DNA of 20,227 nucleotides. Source: Phascolarctobacterium sp. (GTDB lineage Bacteria > Bacillota > Negativicutes > Acidaminococcales > Acidaminococcaceae). Below are positions 1 through 7,748 of the stretch, piece by piece; position 1 is the stretch's first letter, and every line of letters starts with the position of its first letter. A program made the position numbers and the translations under genes. Where the stretch lies: contig QAMT01000015.1 of the NCBI GenBank assembly GCA_003150755.1, positions 1-20,227 of the forward strand. The letters run 5' to 3'. The notes under the pieces are model-generated. The model was not told the origin of the DNA. It searched no databases and saw only the letters and a list, made by a program, of their open reading frames with translations.

Positions 1-930
1 GCGACCTGCGGCAACATCATCAACTGCAGCTACAAGCTTTTCGCTGCAACCAAACCGGATGCCGTACTCGTTCTTGGCGACACCAACAGTTGTTTGAGTG
101 TCATCGGGGCAAAACGGCTCCACATTCCGATTTTCCACATGGAGGCCGGCAACCGCTGCAAAGACGAATGCCTTCCGGAGGAGACGAACCGCCGTATCGT
201 GGACATCATCTCGGACGTCAATCTCGCCTACTCCGAGCATGCAAGAAGATACCTTGCTGAATGCGGACTTCCCCGTGAGCGTACATACGTCACCGGTTCA
301 CCCATGGCCGAGGTGCTCCATCAGAACCTTACCGAGATCGAGGCATCCGATGTACACGAGAGACTCGGACTCAAGAAGGGGCACTACATCCTGTTGAGCG
401 CTCACCGCGAAGAGAACATCGACACGGAGAAGAATTTCTTCAGCCTTTTCAATGCGATCAACGCAATGGCCGAAAAGTATGACATGCCGATTCTCTACAG
501 CTGCCATCCCCGGAGCCGTCACCGCCTTGAGGCTACAGGGTTCAAGCTTGATCCGCGAGTACAGGTCCAGCAGCCGCTCGGATTCCACGACTACAATTGC
601 CTTCAGATGAACGCATTCGCTGTCGTTTCCGATTCCGGCACCCTTCCCGAGGAGAGTTCTTTCTTCACCAGCGTAGGACATCCTTTTCCGGCAGTTTGCA
701 TCCGTACCTCGACCGAACGTCCCGAGTCTCTCGACAAGGCAGGCTTTATTCTCTCCGGCATCGACACCAAAGGACTTCTCCAATCCGTCGACACTGCAGT
801 AGAACTTGTCAAGAACGGCGACTACGGCACCCCGGTTCCTGACTACACGGATGAAAATGTCTCCACCAAGGTGGTGAAAATCATCCAGAGCTACGTTGGC
901 GTAGTGAACAAGATGGTGTGGAGGAAATGA
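1..930 (+). CDS. UDP-HexNAc 2-epimerase, FnlC/WbjD/CapG-like (5' partial)
   Basis: Non-hydrolysing UDP-sugar 2-epimerase of the WecB superfamily, cytosolic, making a nucleotide sugar for the polysaccharide. The frame is open from base 1, so the true start lies outside; 309 codons are present against about 370-380 in the family, so roughly 65-70 N-terminal residues are missing. Visible motifs are GDTNS near codon 27, HMEAGNRC, PEETNRR, the loop SAHREEN, and SDSGTLPEE with a nearby GHPFPAVCIRTSTERPE segment. The HMEAGNRC..D..PEE..R form resembles FnlC/WbjD/Cap5G enzymes, which complete UDP-N-acetyl-L-fucosamine, more than E. coli WecB (EAGLRT). FnlA/FnlB-type partners would be expected just upstream, outside the window. 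The base composition is more G+C rich than the genes after it. The superfamily call is firm; the exact substrate is inferred. Confidence 0.9.
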   Translation, partial: ATCGNIINCSYKLFAATKPDAVLVLGDTNSCLSVIGAKRLHIPIFHMEAGNRCKDECLPEETNRRIVDIISDVNLAYSEHARRYLAECGLPRERTYVTGSPMAEVLHQNLTEIEASDVHERLGLKKGHYILLSAHREENIDTEKNFFSLFNAINAMAEKYDMPILYSCHPRSRHRLEATGFKLDPRVQVQQPLGFHDYNCLQMNAFAVVSDSGTLPEESSFFTSVGHPFPAVCIRTSTERPESLDKAGFILSGIDTKGLLQSVDTAVELVKNGDYGTPVPDYTDENVSTKVVKIIQSYVGVVNKMVWRK

Positions 931-1082
931 CACTGCAAAACACAATCTTACAGATGTCTATAGAGATGAGTACAATATAATCATAGGATATAGGCAAACC
1001 TCACAGATTGCTCTCTTGCTACAAGATAGTAGGACTTTATCCATAAACCAAGATCCACAAACAATAATAAAAAATCACAACT

Positions 1083-1838
1083 ATGATCAACGTTGGAATT
1101 ATCGGATGCGGCTTCGTTGGCGGAGCCCTGAAAGATTGGTTGGAACACAATAATCCTGAATGTAAATTATTCATCAGCGATCCAGCCAAGGGATACCATG
1201 ATGACATGAAAGACATAGACATTGCGTTTCTGCAGATTCATGTCCGTACTGAGGACGATGGAACACAAGACCTCTCCCTCATGAAAGAACTCATCTCTGC
1301 GCTCCCGGACGTACCAGTCTTCGTGCGTACCACTATCCTTCCAGGTAGTAGTGAACTGCTCTCAAAGGAAACAGGTCATCACGTACACTACATGCCAGAG
1401 TTCCTTACCGAACGCACTCACATCGAGGACTTCAAAAAACAGACCATGGTCTTCACTGGAGCTTTAGAGCTCTTAACAAAGATTTTCATAGGTAAGAAGT
1501 TTACCGTTATGACCCCTCTTGAGGCAGAACTCACGAAATATATGCACAATGTGTTTGGAGCATACAAAGTGACCTACTTTAACGCTTGTCGTGAATACTG
1601 TGAGAAAATGGGTGCCGATTGGCGTACAGTTCATACCGGCGTACTCCTTTCTGGGTACATCAACGACACACACACCTATGTTCCCGGTCCTGATGGTAAG
1701 TTCGGCTACGGAGGCAAATGTTTCCCTAAAGATGTTAATGCATTCGCAAAGATGACCCAAGGGACCCCTCTCGGTGTTCTTCTTGCACCTCTCCATGAAC
1801 TCAACGTACACTTCCGAGGTGAAGAGGAAATAATTTAG
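1083..1838 (+). CDS. Short UDP-glucose/GDP-mannose dehydrogenase-like protein (no C-terminal domain)
   Basis: NAD-dependent nucleotide-sugar dehydrogenase family, 251 residues. The N-terminal Rossmann motif GIIGCGFVGG (residues 5-14) is followed by VRTTILPGS, by PEFLTER (cf. PEFLREG of UDP-glucose dehydrogenases), by a central helix with K152 in AELTKYMHNVF, and by GYGGKCFPKD carrying the presumed catalytic cysteine C213. The catalytic set therefore looks complete. Typical family members have about 390-450 residues with a further C-terminal sugar-nucleotide binding domain, and this protein stops about 40 residues after the cysteine. The ending looks natural (no homologous tail is visible in the following 200 bases), so this may be a genuine short subfamily rather than a truncation. 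Substrate unknown; a hexuronic acid donor for the polysaccharide is the simplest guess. It stands alone, with 152 bases before and 210 after. Confidence 0.8.
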   Translation: MINVGIIGCGFVGGALKDWLEHNNPECKLFISDPAKGYHDDMKDIDIAFLQIHVRTEDDGTQDLSLMKELISALPDVPVFVRTTILPGSSELLSKETGHHVHYMPEFLTERTHIEDFKKQTMVFTGALELLTKIFIGKKFTVMTPLEAELTKYMHNVFGAYKVTYFNACREYCEKMGADWRTVHTGVLLSGYINDTHTYVPGPDGKFGYGGKCFPKDVNAFAKMTQGTPLGVLLAPLHELNVHFRGEEEII

Positions 1839-1849
1839 GCAATATGGCT

Positions 1850-1900
1850 AAGTGCGTGCACAGGTGGGCGAAAGTCAGAGTTCAATACTCTCACGCACTT
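1850..1900 (+). other. Inverted repeat, possible RNA hairpin
   Basis: AAGTGCGTG at 1850-1858 pairs perfectly with CACGCACTT at 1892-1900, enclosing 33 bases. It sits 12 bases after the dehydrogenase stop. No T-run follows, so it is not a standard intrinsic terminator. It could be an RNA-stabilising or processing stem, or a remnant of other DNA. Confidence 0.3.
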
Positions 1901-1967
1901 CAAAATAAATACAATATGATTAATTAAAAATCTCGCAGAAAATCTTTCAAATTCTTAGGGCTCTTAC

Positions 1968-1998
1968 TTTAACTATCATAGTGTAAATATATTCTTTG
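1968..1998 (+). promoter_or_regulatory. Putative Bacteroides-type promoter for manC
   Basis: TTTA (1968-1971), a 19-base spacer, and ATTCTTTG (1991-1998) match the known primary-sigma promoter pattern of Bacteroides (TTTG, about 19-21 bases, TAnnTTTG) with one mismatch in each box. It lies about 50 bases before the manC-like ATG, in the 210-base AT-rich gap, which is where a promoter would be expected. Found by eye only. Confidence 0.35.
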
Positions 1999-2048
1999 TA
2001 AGAATAAAAAACACCCAATCAACATTAAACGAATGCCCAATTTAATAT

Positions 2049-3059
2049 ATGCAATTAGTATTACTCTCCGGCGGCAGCGGCAAGCGGCTATGGCCTCTTT
2101 CAGACAATGTTCGTAGCAAACAATTCTTACCTCTTATTGAGAAGGAGGACGGTACTATGGAATCTATGGTTCAACGAGTAGTGCGACAGGCAAAGGAAAT
2201 AATGCAAATCAATGCAATCACCATAGCAACAAACGCCAGTCAAATTGATATCATCACCCAGCAATTAGGTGATACAATCTCAATAGTAACCGAACCAGAA
2301 CGTCGTGACACCTTTCCGGCAGTTGCCCTCGCTACAAGCTACCTCAAATTCTCTAAAGGCTGTAATAACGATGAGGTAATAGTCATCATGCCATGTGATC
2401 CTTATACAGATGCAGGTTATTTCCGAGCTATCGCCAAGATGATTGAGTGCGTAGAGCAAAATGTCGCAGATTTGGTATTGATGGGAATAAAGCCTACATA
2501 CCCAAGCGAAAAATATGGTTATATAATCCCACAAGAGGAAGTTATAGAAGAATCAAAGGAATTTCTAAAGGTATCGAGATTTACAGAGAAACCATCTACC
2601 AAAGTTGTCAAGGAACTCCTCAAGCAAAACGCTCTTTGGAATGGTGGAGTTTTCGCCTTCCGCCTTGGCTACATGATGGATATAATTCACAAGCACATTC
2701 AAAGTAACTGTTTTGAAGACATAAGAAACCGCTATCAAGAATTTCCCAAAATATCATTTGATTACGAAGTAGCCGAGAAAGCTCAAGACATTGCTGTCGT
2801 TCCTTTTTCTGGTCAGTGGAAAGACCTTGGAACATGGAACTCTCTCTCCGAAGAACTCAAACACCACATTATTGGCAATGCCATCATGGGCCCACATTGT
2901 GAGAATACACATATCATTAACGAGCTTCAGTGCCCCATCTACGTTGAAGGGATCAAGGATGTTGTTGTTGCAGCAAGCCCCAATGGAATCCTAGTGTGCA
3001 GTAAAGAATATTCGGAAGAAATCAAAAAAACGGCAGAAAACCTAACTAGCTACGTATAA
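2049..3059 (+). CDS. manC: Mannose-1-phosphate guanylyltransferase (ManC/CpsB-type), nucleotidyltransferase domain only
   Basis: Makes GDP-mannose from mannose-1-phosphate and GTP in the cytosol, a donor for mannose or mannose-derived sugars. The nucleotide-binding signature LLSGGSGKRLWPLS is at residues 5-18, followed by KQFLPL, then MPCDPYTD, RFTEKPS, WNGGVFAFR and a GQWKDLGTWNSL block, the usual order for this family. At 336 residues it covers only the transferase domain; bifunctional ManC proteins (about 450-480 residues) also carry a C-terminal cupin mannose-6-phosphate isomerase domain. Here the frame stops at TAA 3057-3059 and recognisable but broken isomerase sequence follows in the same frame. 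The transferase may still work alone, with isomerase supplied elsewhere. It is preceded by a plausible promoter. Confidence 0.9.
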   Translation: MQLVLLSGGSGKRLWPLSDNVRSKQFLPLIEKEDGTMESMVQRVVRQAKEIMQINAITIATNASQIDIITQQLGDTISIVTEPERRDTFPAVALATSYLKFSKGCNNDEVIVIMPCDPYTDAGYFRAIAKMIECVEQNVADLVLMGIKPTYPSEKYGYIIPQEEVIEESKEFLKVSRFTEKPSTKVVKELLKQNALWNGGVFAFRLGYMMDIIHKHIQSNCFEDIRNRYQEFPKISFDYEVAEKAQDIAVVPFSGQWKDLGTWNSLSEELKHHIIGNAIMGPHCENTHIINELQCPIYVEGIKDVVVAASPNGILVCSKEYSEEIKKTAENLTSYV

Positions 3060-3414
3060 AGAACGTCTCTAGAACATCGTGTGCTTGATGACTCTATCTA
3101 CAAAAATAAGTAGCATCAACTCACCAAGAGTATCGCTCTAAAACCAGGCAAGGCCATTTCTTATCAAATTTACCACCACTACCTTAAGTAACGTCTGGAC
3201 ATTTAGCGAAGTGCAGACTTTTTCGTAATAAACGGTAAAGCACAAAAAAAGCAGGCGACTTGATTGTTATTCCCGCTGAACATTTTCATGCCATAAAGGG
3301 TTTTACTCTCACCCTTTTATTGAGGTACAGAATGGCAATCCGCTTATTGGAGAGGAGGATATTGAGCAAATTGATATTAGAACTAGAAAGAATGAGATGA
3401 AAAGATTACGTTAA
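3060..3414 (+). pseudogene. Decayed cupin (mannose-6-phosphate isomerase) domain of manC
   Basis: Translating straight on from the manC stop gives RVLDDSIYKN, stop, HQLTKSIALKPGKAISYQ then HH, matching the start of the type II isomerase cupin (cf. LTKS..LKPG..ISYQ.HHH). Two more in-frame stops follow, then a piece reading DFFVINGK. After a frame change, GDLIVIPAEHFHAIKG (from about 3257) is clear, and after a second change IEVQNGNPLIGEEDIEQID runs to TAA at 3412-3414. These are the standard closing motifs of the domain. At least three nonsense codons and two frameshifts are present, so this half of the protein is dead. Only 18 bases separate the remnant from the next gene. Confidence 0.85.
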
Positions 3415-3432
3415 ATCATTATACAAAATTAA

Positions 3433-4443
3433 ATGGAAAGAAAAAAAGAAATATTTATAGAAATCCTTAGGTTATTAGCCTGCATCCTTGTTATACTTTA
3501 TCACTCTCGCTATCAGATTTATGAGTTCATTTCAGGGGGGGGGAAAGTCAGTATTTTGGGCAATTATTGCCTTAATGCTTGTTTCGTCATAGGCCGGTTG
3601 GCCGTACCATTGTTTTTTATTATCAGCGGTTATTTTTCTTTTCCCATAAAAGACAACACTTTTACATTCTTCAAAAAACGACTTACAAGAATAATTTACC
3701 CATTAATTATCTGGCTTGTGATATACACACTGTGTTTTAGCAGCCCAAAATCAATGATATATGATTTGGCTCATGCAACTCAAGCTCCTCATTTATGGTA
3801 CTTATATGCACTCATTGGTATTACTTTACTAATTCCAATGGGATCTAGTTTTATAAGTAATGCCACAAAGCAAGAGCTCCAACTATATATACTAATCTGG
3901 TCCTTGACTTTAATATTTAATGGAAATTTCTTTGATGAGTTCCTTACATTTAAAACCGACCACAACGGTATGTTGTTTACAAACCCCATTACGGCACTCA
4001 TAAGTTTCTATGGATATTTCGGATATATATTAGTTGGCGCATATCTTCGCAGGTTTGAAGTAGGTAAGTTATTTCCTATTATTCTGATGTGCTCTGGTTG
4101 TATACTCGTATTGATACTTTTAGCTTTTGGCATCTCGATGGATAAGATTATAGCATACTGCTCTATCTCGAATTTGTTCATCAGCGTCTCAATTTTTATT
4201 CTAACAAAAAGACTATTTGAGAAACTTACAATAAATGATTCTACATATAAATTCATATGCAGGCTCGGAGGATTAACATTCGGTATATATTTGACGCACT
4301 GGCTATTCTTTAAGCTATTATATATCTTTCCCCAAACAGAAACTTGGAATTGTTTAGTCTCTAGTTCTATCGTCTTTATCATATCCGCAATCGCAACGTA
4401 TTTAATATCAAAGACAACGGTAAAGAAATACATTATAGGATAG
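3433..4443 (+). CDS. Acyltransferase 3 family membrane O-acyltransferase with an internal G9 tract
   Basis: Integral membrane acyltransferase (336 residues) of the AT3 family, which typically O-acetylates polysaccharides at the inner membrane. Family hallmarks are the N-terminal EILRLLACILVILYHSR with the conserved His, then RLAVPLFFIISGYF, and about ten hydrophobic segments down to the C-terminal GLTFGIYLTHWLFFKLL. The start at 3433 gives the canonical cytoplasmic lead (MERKKEIFIEILR). A run of nine G at 3535-3543 encodes Gly-Gly-Gly at residues 35-37 and is in frame as sequenced. Loss of one G would give about 19 wrong residues and a stop; gain of one would give about 14. The gene may therefore be phase variable. 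A TAG stop is followed within five bases by the next gene. Confidence 0.88.
   Translation: MERKKEIFIEILRLLACILVILYHSRYQIYEFISGGGKVSILGNYCLNACFVIGRLAVPLFFIISGYFSFPIKDNTFTFFKKRLTRIIYPLIIWLVIYTLCFSSPKSMIYDLAHATQAPHLWYLYALIGITLLIPMGSSFISNATKQELQLYILIWSLTLIFNGNFFDEFLTFKTDHNGMLFTNPITALISFYGYFGYILVGAYLRRFEVGKLFPIILMCSGCILVLILLAFGISMDKIIAYCSISNLFISVSIFILTKRLFEKLTINDSTYKFICRLGGLTFGIYLTHWLFFKLLYIFPQTETWNCLVSSSIVFIISAIATYLISKTTVKKYIIG
3535..3543 (+). repeat. G9 homopolymer in acyltransferase coding region
   Basis: Nine consecutive G in an AT-rich gene, near the 5' end, where slipped-strand mispairing would be most disruptive. It is in the ON frame in this sequence. Confidence 0.95.
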
Positions 4444-4447
4444 TAAT

Positions 4448-5026
4448 ATGGAAAAATGGAATGCGTTTTTGAAAGATTATAATTGCCTTTATGCTAATGA
4501 TCAACAAAATGGGTTACGATCCAAGATTAAGTTATTTCTTCGGATACTCTTTTCACCGAACACTTCGGTTTTATTTCTAATAAGATATAGGTATTCAAGC
4601 ATAGGTAAATTCTGTCGACATAGGTTACATCACTCATATCATATTGAGTGTAGTTGTAGTTCTATTGGAATTCCATTAAGAATACCTCATCCTTTCAATA
4701 TAATAATAGCAGCACAGTCCATAGGTAACAATGTACAAATAAATTAGAATGTAACTATTGGCGGGAACGGCGGAAAATCTGGTAAATATATTGATAAATC
4801 AGGGAAGATAAAACAACATACATTACCGATAATCGAGGATAATGTCCAGATCTCACCCAATAGTGTTGTGGCTGGACCTGTAACAATAGGCCATGATTCA
4901 ATTATTGGCGCAAATATCACAGTTACAAGAGACATAAAACCACATTCTATGCTTTATGATCCATTCGCAGTGTCAAAGAGGAAGTGGTTTGTCAAATATG
5001 GATATCAAGGTTTTTATTGTGAATAA
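4448..5026 (+). pseudogene. CysE/serine-acetyltransferase-like hexapeptide acetyltransferase, interrupted by in-frame TAG
   Basis: The reading frame from ATG 4448 runs 99 codons to TAG at 4745-4747, then continues open in the same frame for another 92 codons to TAA at 5024-5026. Across the stop it reads SIGNNVQIN, stop, NVTIGG, where relatives commonly have a Gln or similar residue (QIN.NVTIGG), so a CAG to TAG change is likely. The whole would be about 192 residues: a helical N-terminal part, then IRYRYSS, PHPFNIIIA and left-handed beta-helix repeats (PIIEDNVQIS, VVAGPVTIGHDSIIGANITV) and DIKPHSMLYD near the end. This is the layout of CysE-like O-acetyltransferases of capsule loci. Other genes here (3433, 16026, 16746) end in TAG, so TAG is a normal stop and recoding is unlikely. 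The amber lies before most of the catalytic beta-helix, so the product is probably inactive unless suppressed. Confidence 0.85.
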
Positions 5027-5560
5027 ATGATTTCGTTACTTTCATTACATTCGGCTATTGTACGATATTGGAATCAATACAAGCTAAAAAAACTTAAATT
5101 TAGATATTTCGGTACGAATATAAAGATTTGTCCAAATTTCAAACTAGGGCATACTGAGAATCTAATTCTTCATGACAATATTGTACTTGGAGAGAATATC
5201 TTCATTAATGCTCAGGGTGGAGTGGAAATCGGTTCTGGAACTATAACTGGACCAGATGTAATGATATTTTCGGTAAATCATATCTATGACTCGGAAATTC
5301 TCCCATTTGCTGAAGAACTATCGTTGAAGCCTGTTGTTATCGGAGAAAATTGTTGGATAGGAGCTCGAGTTTTTATTTGTCCAGGAGTATCAATTGGAGA
5401 GGGGAGCGTCGTAGCCGCAAACTCCGTAGTTACTAAGAATTTTCCTCCGTGTTCTGTAATAGGCGGGAATCCTGCAAAATTGATAAAAACTAAGAACAAA
5501 GAGATGTATTCTAAGGCAAAAGAGAAATCTATTTACAATACATTTATAAAAGCAGATTAA
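5027..5560 (+). CDS. Left-handed beta-helix O-acetyltransferase (maltose/galactoside acetyltransferase-like)
   Basis: A 177-residue hexapeptide-repeat acyltransferase that would transfer acetyl from acetyl-CoA to a sugar in the cytosol. Repeats such as ILHDNIVLGENIFINAQGG and VVIGENCWIGARVFICPG are followed by VSIGEGSVVAANSVVTKN and the closing VIGGNPAKLI, standard for the WcaF/LacA/VatD group. The probable catalytic His is H85 in FSVNHIYD. The ATG directly abuts the previous TAA (TAAATG), so the two acetyltransferase genes were probably cotranslated, and the next gene begins one base after this stop. It is intact, unlike its neighbour, so it may be the surviving O-acetylation activity. Confidence 0.88.
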   Translation: MISLLSLHSAIVRYWNQYKLKKLKFRYFGTNIKICPNFKLGHTENLILHDNIVLGENIFINAQGGVEIGSGTITGPDVMIFSVNHIYDSEILPFAEELSLKPVVIGENCWIGARVFICPGVSIGEGSVVAANSVVTKNFPPCSVIGGNPAKLIKTKNKEMYSKAKEKSIYNTFIKAD

Positions 5561-5561
5561 G

Positions 5562-6446
5562 ATGCCAATATTTCAAAAAATCAAGAACTTATACGGCAAG
5601 TTATCAAATATTGATAATAAAATATACAATGGAGTAGTACGTCAAAATTATCATAATCTGTACTTAACCTCCCAAGAAATAGGCACTACAGATGAATCAT
5701 ATCCTGAAGGCCAACTAATAATTTCTTTGACATCATACGGAAATAAACTTCAATTATTATATCTGACAATTGAAAGTTTGCTTCATCAAACAATAAAACC
5801 TAATAAGATTATATTATGGCTTGATCAGACTGCGTACAATACATATGAGAGTATCCCTATTGCACTCCATAGGCAAGAGGCAAGAGGTCTTGAGATTAGA
5901 TTGTGTGAAGATATAAAATCATACACAAAGCTCGTTCCTGCTCTTATCAATTTTCCAAATGCTGTAATCATCTCTGTCGATGACGATATCATATATCCAA
6001 TTGATTTCGTTGAGCGTTTATATCGTGCTTACAAAAAAGACTCTAGCAAGATTTATTTTTATAGAGGTCATTATATCTTGTTCAACGAAGACGGCTCACC
6101 AAGACCTTATCTTGAGTGGGTAGTTAGAGGTGCAAAAGGTTGTGATATATACAATTTCCCAACGGGAGTATCTGGTATTATCTATCCTCCTCATTGCTAT
6201 CATGAGGATATGACAAATAAAAACTTATTCTTAAAATTATGCCCTCATGCAGATGATGTATGGTTCAAAGTAATGACCATGCTCAAAGGTACGCTGTGTG
6301 AGCATATTCCAACACCTCACTTCGATAGTTTATTTATACCGTTAGATATAGATGAGACATCCTCATTGCAAAATATCAATGTCATAAATGGAGGAAATGA
6401 CAGACAGATAAAAGCGGTTTTTGACTATTACCATATCAAAAAATGA
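5562..6446 (+). CDS. Glycosyltransferase, GT2-like GT-A fold
   Basis: A 294-residue putative cytosolic glycosyltransferase. After a 50-residue N-terminal extension, LIISLTSYGNKLQLLYLTIESLL and PNKIILWLDQ form the nucleotide-binding Rossmann-like start. VDDDIIYP has an Asp triplet at residues 140-142 as the metal/nucleotide-sugar (DXD-type) site. A later PHADDVWFK segment is typical of this capsule-locus family. No membrane segment is evident. The donor sugar cannot be read from sequence. The stop overlaps the flippase start by four bases (ATGA), indicating translational coupling. Confidence 0.78.
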   Translation: MPIFQKIKNLYGKLSNIDNKIYNGVVRQNYHNLYLTSQEIGTTDESYPEGQLIISLTSYGNKLQLLYLTIESLLHQTIKPNKIILWLDQTAYNTYESIPIALHRQEARGLEIRLCEDIKSYTKLVPALINFPNAVIISVDDDIIYPIDFVERLYRAYKKDSSKIYFYRGHYILFNEDGSPRPYLEWVVRGAKGCDIYNFPTGVSGIIYPPHCYHEDMTNKNLFLKLCPHADDVWFKVMTMLKGTLCEHIPTPHFDSLFIPLDIDETSSLQNINVINGGNDRQIKAVFDYYHIKK

Positions 6447-7741
6447 ACTTTAAGCAGTCAACTATTTTTAGCATAGCTGCATCTTTGGGCCTTATTATAT
6501 TCAATATGTTAATAAACGTTATTGAATCTCGAGTATTAGGCCCTTCTGAAATCGGACGATACCAGATATTCATTACAACACAAAATCTATTTGCAACATT
6601 TTGCGCATTAGGACTTGGTCAGTCTTGTATTTATTTTATAAATGCATTGAAAGTTGACGAACGAAAGGTATTATCTACAACCATAAATGCAACGATCCCA
6701 ATTGCATCTTTTGCAAGTTTAGTATTATTTGCAATAATAATGCTCAAGCCAGACTACTTTGGGAAGGAAAATGTTTGGTGTATTACTCTATTTTGTTTGG
6801 GAACAAATGCTTTGCTTTTGAACAATATCTTTACACCTGTCCTTTTGGCAAAAATGGATGTTGTAAAAAACCAAGTAGTAAAATATTCAACAAAAGTATT
6901 TACCTTTATTATTCTATTAGTTGCATTATTTATCTGGAATAAGTTGAATGTAGGGTTCCTTCTCGCCTTGTCTGGCATTGGAAGCATCTTGTCCTTGTCA
7001 ATTCTTTACCATTATTTTCATAGACGTTTTTCTTTTCAAGATGGAATAGATAAAAAATTGTTTTATAACATAGTAAAATGGGGCGTCAAACTAGCAGGCA
7101 ATAATATAGCATCACTTATTCTAACGAGTATCCCTGTATATTTCTTAACATGGTTCTCCATATCGGAAGGCTTCCTAAATGTTGGTTATTATAGTCGAGC
7201 AAATTCTTTATTGATTATAGGCACTGTAATAGCCTCTTCGGTCGGGCCTCTCCTTTATTCAAAATGGAGTCTGGTAAAGGGGAAAGAACTTAAATTACAG
7301 GTCAGAAGAGTCTCCCTCCTATTAGCCTTTGTAAATACGTTATTGGCAATAGGCCTAATCATTTTCGCCCCTATTTTTATCCGAATATTATATGGTACAG
7401 AATACCAAACAGCCGCCCCTGTTCTCCGATTATTGGCACTTACAATGATTGCGAACGGGGCAAAAGAAGTTAGCTACGGAATCTTATCATCACAAGGCTC
7501 GCCATTAAGCATCATGAAGAATCTTGTTATAGGTATAATTCTAAGCGCTATTTTAAACTATTTTATCATACCTCAGTTTGGCGTTATCGGATGTTCTGTT
7601 GTTACTGTATTAGTAACCTTTACAACGGCCTTCCTATTACAGATAAACATTACAAGAATTACAGAATTATCTATGAAAGACTTCTATACTCTTCCTTCAA
7701 GAGAAGATGTTATGTCAATCTTTTTATTCAAGAAAAAATAA
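6443..7741 (+). CDS. Wzx-type polysaccharide flippase
   Basis: A 432-residue polytopic membrane protein of the polysaccharide transport/MOP superfamily that moves the undecaprenyl-linked repeat unit across the inner membrane. The N-terminus carries a long hydrophobic helix (FSIAASLGLIIFNMLINVI) followed by ESRVLGPSEIGRYQ, the usual helix-1/loop signature, and about 12 hydrophobic segments are spread through the length. The C-terminal half contains APVLRLLALTMIANGAKEV and a final YFIIPQFGVIGCSVVTVL motif, which is standard for Wzx proteins. No truncation is seen. Confidence 0.9.
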   Translation: MNFKQSTIFSIAASLGLIIFNMLINVIESRVLGPSEIGRYQIFITTQNLFATFCALGLGQSCIYFINALKVDERKVLSTTINATIPIASFASLVLFAIIMLKPDYFGKENVWCITLFCLGTNALLLNNIFTPVLLAKMDVVKNQVVKYSTKVFTFIILLVALFIWNKLNVGFLLALSGIGSILSLSILYHYFHRRFSFQDGIDKKLFYNIVKWGVKLAGNNIASLILTSIPVYFLTWFSISEGFLNVGYYSRANSLLIIGTVIASSVGPLLYSKWSLVKGKELKLQVRRVSLLLAFVNTLLAIGLIIFAPIFIRILYGTEYQTAAPVLRLLALTMIANGAKEVSYGILSSQGSPLSIMKNLVIGIILSAILNYFIIPQFGVIGCSVVTVLVTFTTAFLLQINITRITELSMKDFYTLPSREDVMSIFLFKKK

Positions 7742-7748
7742 AGTACGC

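Noticed and set aside
298..945. Long minus-strand open frame opposite the 2-epimerase
   Set aside because: It is the antisense shadow of a G+C-rich gene; the plus strand carries all family motifs.
4745..4747. TAG recoded as an amino acid in this genome
   Set aside because: At least three intact genes in the window (acyltransferase, sugar transferase, aminotransferase) use TAG as their natural stop, so a general recoding is unlikely.
7707..7748. Upstream ATG 7707 as start of the polymerase
   Set aside because: It overlaps the flippase by 35 bases and adds a polar extension before the first membrane helix; ATG 7749 fits the topology better.
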